Shown here: positions 3,980 through 5,385 of the stretch, piece after piece
Numbering within the stretch: the first letter of the stretch is position 1
Layout: each line of letters opens with the position of its first letter
Origin: Candidatus Zixiibacteriota bacterium
Lineage (GTDB): Bacteria; Zixibacteria; MSB-5A5; GN15; JAAZOE01
Reading direction: 5' to 3'
Assembly (NCBI GenBank): GCA_012797915.1
Contig: JAAZOE010000117.1
Span: 1-5,385 of the forward strand
DNA: 5,385 nucleotides
The notes under the pieces: model-generated
What the model saw: the letters and a program-made list of their open reading frames with translations, nothing else
What the model was told of the DNA's origin: nothing
The model's database searches: none
Translations under genes and position numbers: made by a program

Positions 3980-5128
3980 ATGAAGACAAATTACGATGCG
4001 ATAGTGATTGGAGCGGGGATCGCCGGGCTGGCGACCGCCTTCAATCTGGCGAAATTCAAATTCGGCGATATCCTCATTCTGGAAAAGGAAATGTTCATCG
4101 GGTCCGGGGCCACGGCCAAGTGCGCCGGGGGAATCCGGGCGCAGTTTTCCTCCAAGGTGAACGTGCAGATATCGCTGAAGTCGATCGAGGTGTTCGAGCA
4201 TTTTGAGGAAATCACCGGGGAGCCGGCGCTCTACGATCAGGTCGGGTATATGTTCGTGCTGACCGATCCGGCCACGGTTGATGGATACATGAAGGCGGTG
4301 GAACTACAGCGGTCGCTGGGAATGGATGTCAAACTGTTCGGTCCCGACGACGTTACCAGGATCGCGCCGCCGGTGCGGACGGATGACATCATCAAGGCGA
4401 CGTTTTTCGCCCGCGACGGCCTGGGGGACCCGCATGAGTATCTGCAGGGATATTTCCGGGCCTGCAAACGGCTGGGCGTGGACGTCCTGACCGAGACGCC
4501 GGCCACCGAGATTGTCGTCAAGAACGGGCAGGTGACCGCGGTCAAGACCCCCAAGGGTGAGTTTGCCGCGCCGATCGTAATCAATGCCGCCGGGCCATAC
4601 GCCAAGGTGGTGGGCAAGATGGCCGGGGTCAAGGTGCCGGTCGATCCGCTTCGGCGGCAGATCGTCACCTCCGGCGAAGTGGATTTTATCCCGCCGACCA
4701 TGCCGATGGTGGTGGATGTCTCCTCGGGATTGTATTGCCACAAGGAATCGAAGGGCCTGCTGATGGGCTGGGCCGACCCGAACGTCAAGCCGGGATTCGA
4801 TGAGTCGCAGGATCCGGATTACAACGACAACATCCTGATGCGGGCGATGAACCGGATTCCGAAGATGGAAGAGGCCGAGGTGGCCAACAGCTGGGCGGGA
4901 TTATACGAGACCACGCCGGATCATCACGCCATCATCGGGTTCGCCGATGACGTGAAAGGATTCTTCATCGTCAGCGGATTTTCCGGGCACGGCTTCATGC
5001 ATGCCCCCGGCGCGGGGATTGTCGCGGCCGAGGTCATATCCGGCCGGACGCCGTCGATCGACATCACCCGTCTGCGGCTGAACCGGTTTATCGCCGGCGG
5101 CGTGGAAGAAGAGGTCAACGTCATCTAG
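3980..5128 (+). CDS. DAO-family FAD-dependent oxidoreductase (sarcosine oxidase beta / DadA-like)
   Basis: The protein is 382 aa, a normal length for single-chain members of the DAO fold. Residues 6-24 form the Rossmann FAD-binding motif with GAGIAG (11-16), and the acid that binds the FAD ribose is E35 in LILEKE. GGIRAQF (50-56) matches the second FAD-contact motif of sarcosine oxidase beta-like proteins; NAAGPYA (202-208) and DPLRRQ (222-227) follow. The C-terminal FAD-site motifs are WAGLYETTPDHHAIIG (305-320) and GFSGHGFMHAPGAG (333-346). Members oxidise amines or amino acids such as sarcosine, proline, glycine or D-amino acids, passing electrons to oxygen or a carrier; the substrate here cannot be read from sequence. 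No signal peptide is seen, so it is cytoplasmic or membrane-associated. No partner subunit gene is adjacent. The start at 3980 has AGG six bases upstream. Intrinsic termination follows at 5187-5221. Confidence 0.92.
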   Translation: MKTNYDAIVIGAGIAGLATAFNLAKFKFGDILILEKEMFIGSGATAKCAGGIRAQFSSKVNVQISLKSIEVFEHFEEITGEPALYDQVGYMFVLTDPATVDGYMKAVELQRSLGMDVKLFGPDDVTRIAPPVRTDDIIKATFFARDGLGDPHEYLQGYFRACKRLGVDVLTETPATEIVVKNGQVTAVKTPKGEFAAPIVINAAGPYAKVVGKMAGVKVPVDPLRRQIVTSGEVDFIPPTMPMVVDVSSGLYCHKESKGLLMGWADPNVKPGFDESQDPDYNDNILMRAMNRIPKMEEAEVANSWAGLYETTPDHHAIIGFADDVKGFFIVSGFSGHGFMHAPGAGIVAAEVISGRTPSIDITRLRLNRFIAGGVEEEVNVI

Positions 5129-5186
5129 CACGGCAAACGATGATACGCGGGGACGTGATTGAGCTCCCCTTGAGGATAGAAACGCA

Positions 5187-5221
5187 AACGCCCGTCCTGA
5201 GAAAGATGGGCGTTGTTTTTT
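5187..5221 (+). terminator. Intrinsic terminator of the FAD oxidoreductase gene
   Basis: AACGCCCGTC (5187-5196) pairs with GATGGGCGTT (5205-5214) over an eight-base loop: ten base pairs including one G-T wobble. A G and then six T (5216-5221) follow. It lies about 60 bases after the stop codon and is the clearest terminator in the window. Confidence 0.88.
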
Positions 5222-5230
5222 GGCATTGTC

Positions 5231-5255
5231 GGGGCAGACCGGGAGAGGCTGTCCC
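5231..5255. repeat. Inverted repeat GGGGCAG/CTGTCCC
   Basis: A 7-bp stem (5231-5237 with 5249-5255, one G-T wobble) encloses an 11-base loop. It lies ten bases after the T-run of the preceding terminator and has no T-run of its own. It may form part of one structured region with the larger hairpin at 5276-5328. Confidence 0.4.
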
Positions 5256-5275
5256 ACAAGCCGGTTTTGGCCGTT

Positions 5276-5328
5276 CTGCAGGGTCCTTAGCCGACGGCGC
5301 TTCTGCGGCGGCGGCGATGACCCTGCAG
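5276..5328. repeat. 53-base two-tier hairpin, possible structured RNA or palindromic element
   Basis: The outer arms CTGCAGGGTC (5276-5285) and GACCCTGCAG (5319-5328) are perfectly complementary over 10 bp. Inside, GCCGACGGCGC (5290-5300) pairs with GCGGCGGCGGC (5305-5315) at nine of eleven positions around a TTCT loop, with a small internal loop between tiers. It lies downstream of a strong terminator and is not inside a recognisable gene. It could be part of the leader of a gene to the right, a small RNA, or a REP-like palindrome; sequence alone does not decide. Confidence 0.55.
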
Positions 5329-5385
5329 TCTTTCAATGGCTTACAATGTGATGATATGTGCGATTTCCGGGAAGGCAATCTCCAG

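Noticed and set aside
4237..4788. 183-codon minus-strand frame opposite the FAD oxidoreductase
   Set aside because: Antisense shadow of a well-supported gene; no recognisable domain.
5121..5378. 85-codon minus-strand frame at the right edge
   Set aside because: It spans the strong intrinsic terminator, both right-edge hairpins and the end of the FAD gene; composition is not protein-like.
1..5385. CRISPR array, tRNA or rRNA genes, insertion sequence
   Set aside because: No regularly spaced direct repeats, no cloverleaf or rRNA motifs, and no transposase-like protein were seen on either strand.

Overview
The window is about 5.4 kb of GC-rich bacterial DNA, with genes of roughly 60% G+C and distinctly AT-richer promoter gaps. 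It carries four protein genes: one 5'-truncated at the left edge and three complete. No RNA gene, CRISPR array, transposase or phage gene was found. The outer-membrane DUF3078 protein, the small two-repeat DUF6982-type protein and a fused MEMO-AMMECR1 gene suggest a Gram-negative bacterium, possibly of the FCB/Zixibacteria or Desulfobacterota-like kind. That placement is an inference from gene content and is weak.

Layout. (1) Bases 1-1322 (+): the C-terminal ~95% of a MEMO-AMMECR1 fusion, i.e. the B and A proteins of the AmmeMemoRadiSam system in one chain. (2) 1323-1899: a 577-base gap without a convincing gene. It holds a terminator-like hairpin, a compound palindromic element (1373-1459), a GC-rich dispersed-repeat-like segment (~1637-1680), a short palindrome (1680-1701) and a low-GC stretch (1702-1860). 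(3) 1900-2298 (-): a 132-aa DUF6982-type protein built from two copies of one motif. (4) 2299-2796: a ~500-base gap. Its right half is a row of six hairpins, two of them good intrinsic terminators for the gene to the right; its left half is the AT-rich promoter region of the DUF6982-type gene. (5) 2797-3672 (-): a secreted DUF3078 beta-barrel-like protein. (6) 3673-3979: a divergent promoter region in which both promoters carry the same 12-base box (TGATTTTGCTTG) leading into the -35, and a GTGA-N6-TCAC palindrome lies near the start of the rightward transcript. (7) 3980-5128 (+): a DAO-family FAD-dependent oxidoreductase, ended by a strong intrinsic terminator (5187-5221). (8) 5222-5385: further inverted repeats, including a 53-base two-tier hairpin with a perfect 10-bp outer stem.

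The genes do not form one operon; each appears to be its own transcription unit. The only suggested regulatory link is between the DUF3078 gene and the FAD oxidoreductase, which share an upstream box in the divergent promoter region. I see no clear novel multi-gene system. The points most worth following are the shared divergent box, the palindromic intergenic elements, the right-edge hairpin and the domain fusion.
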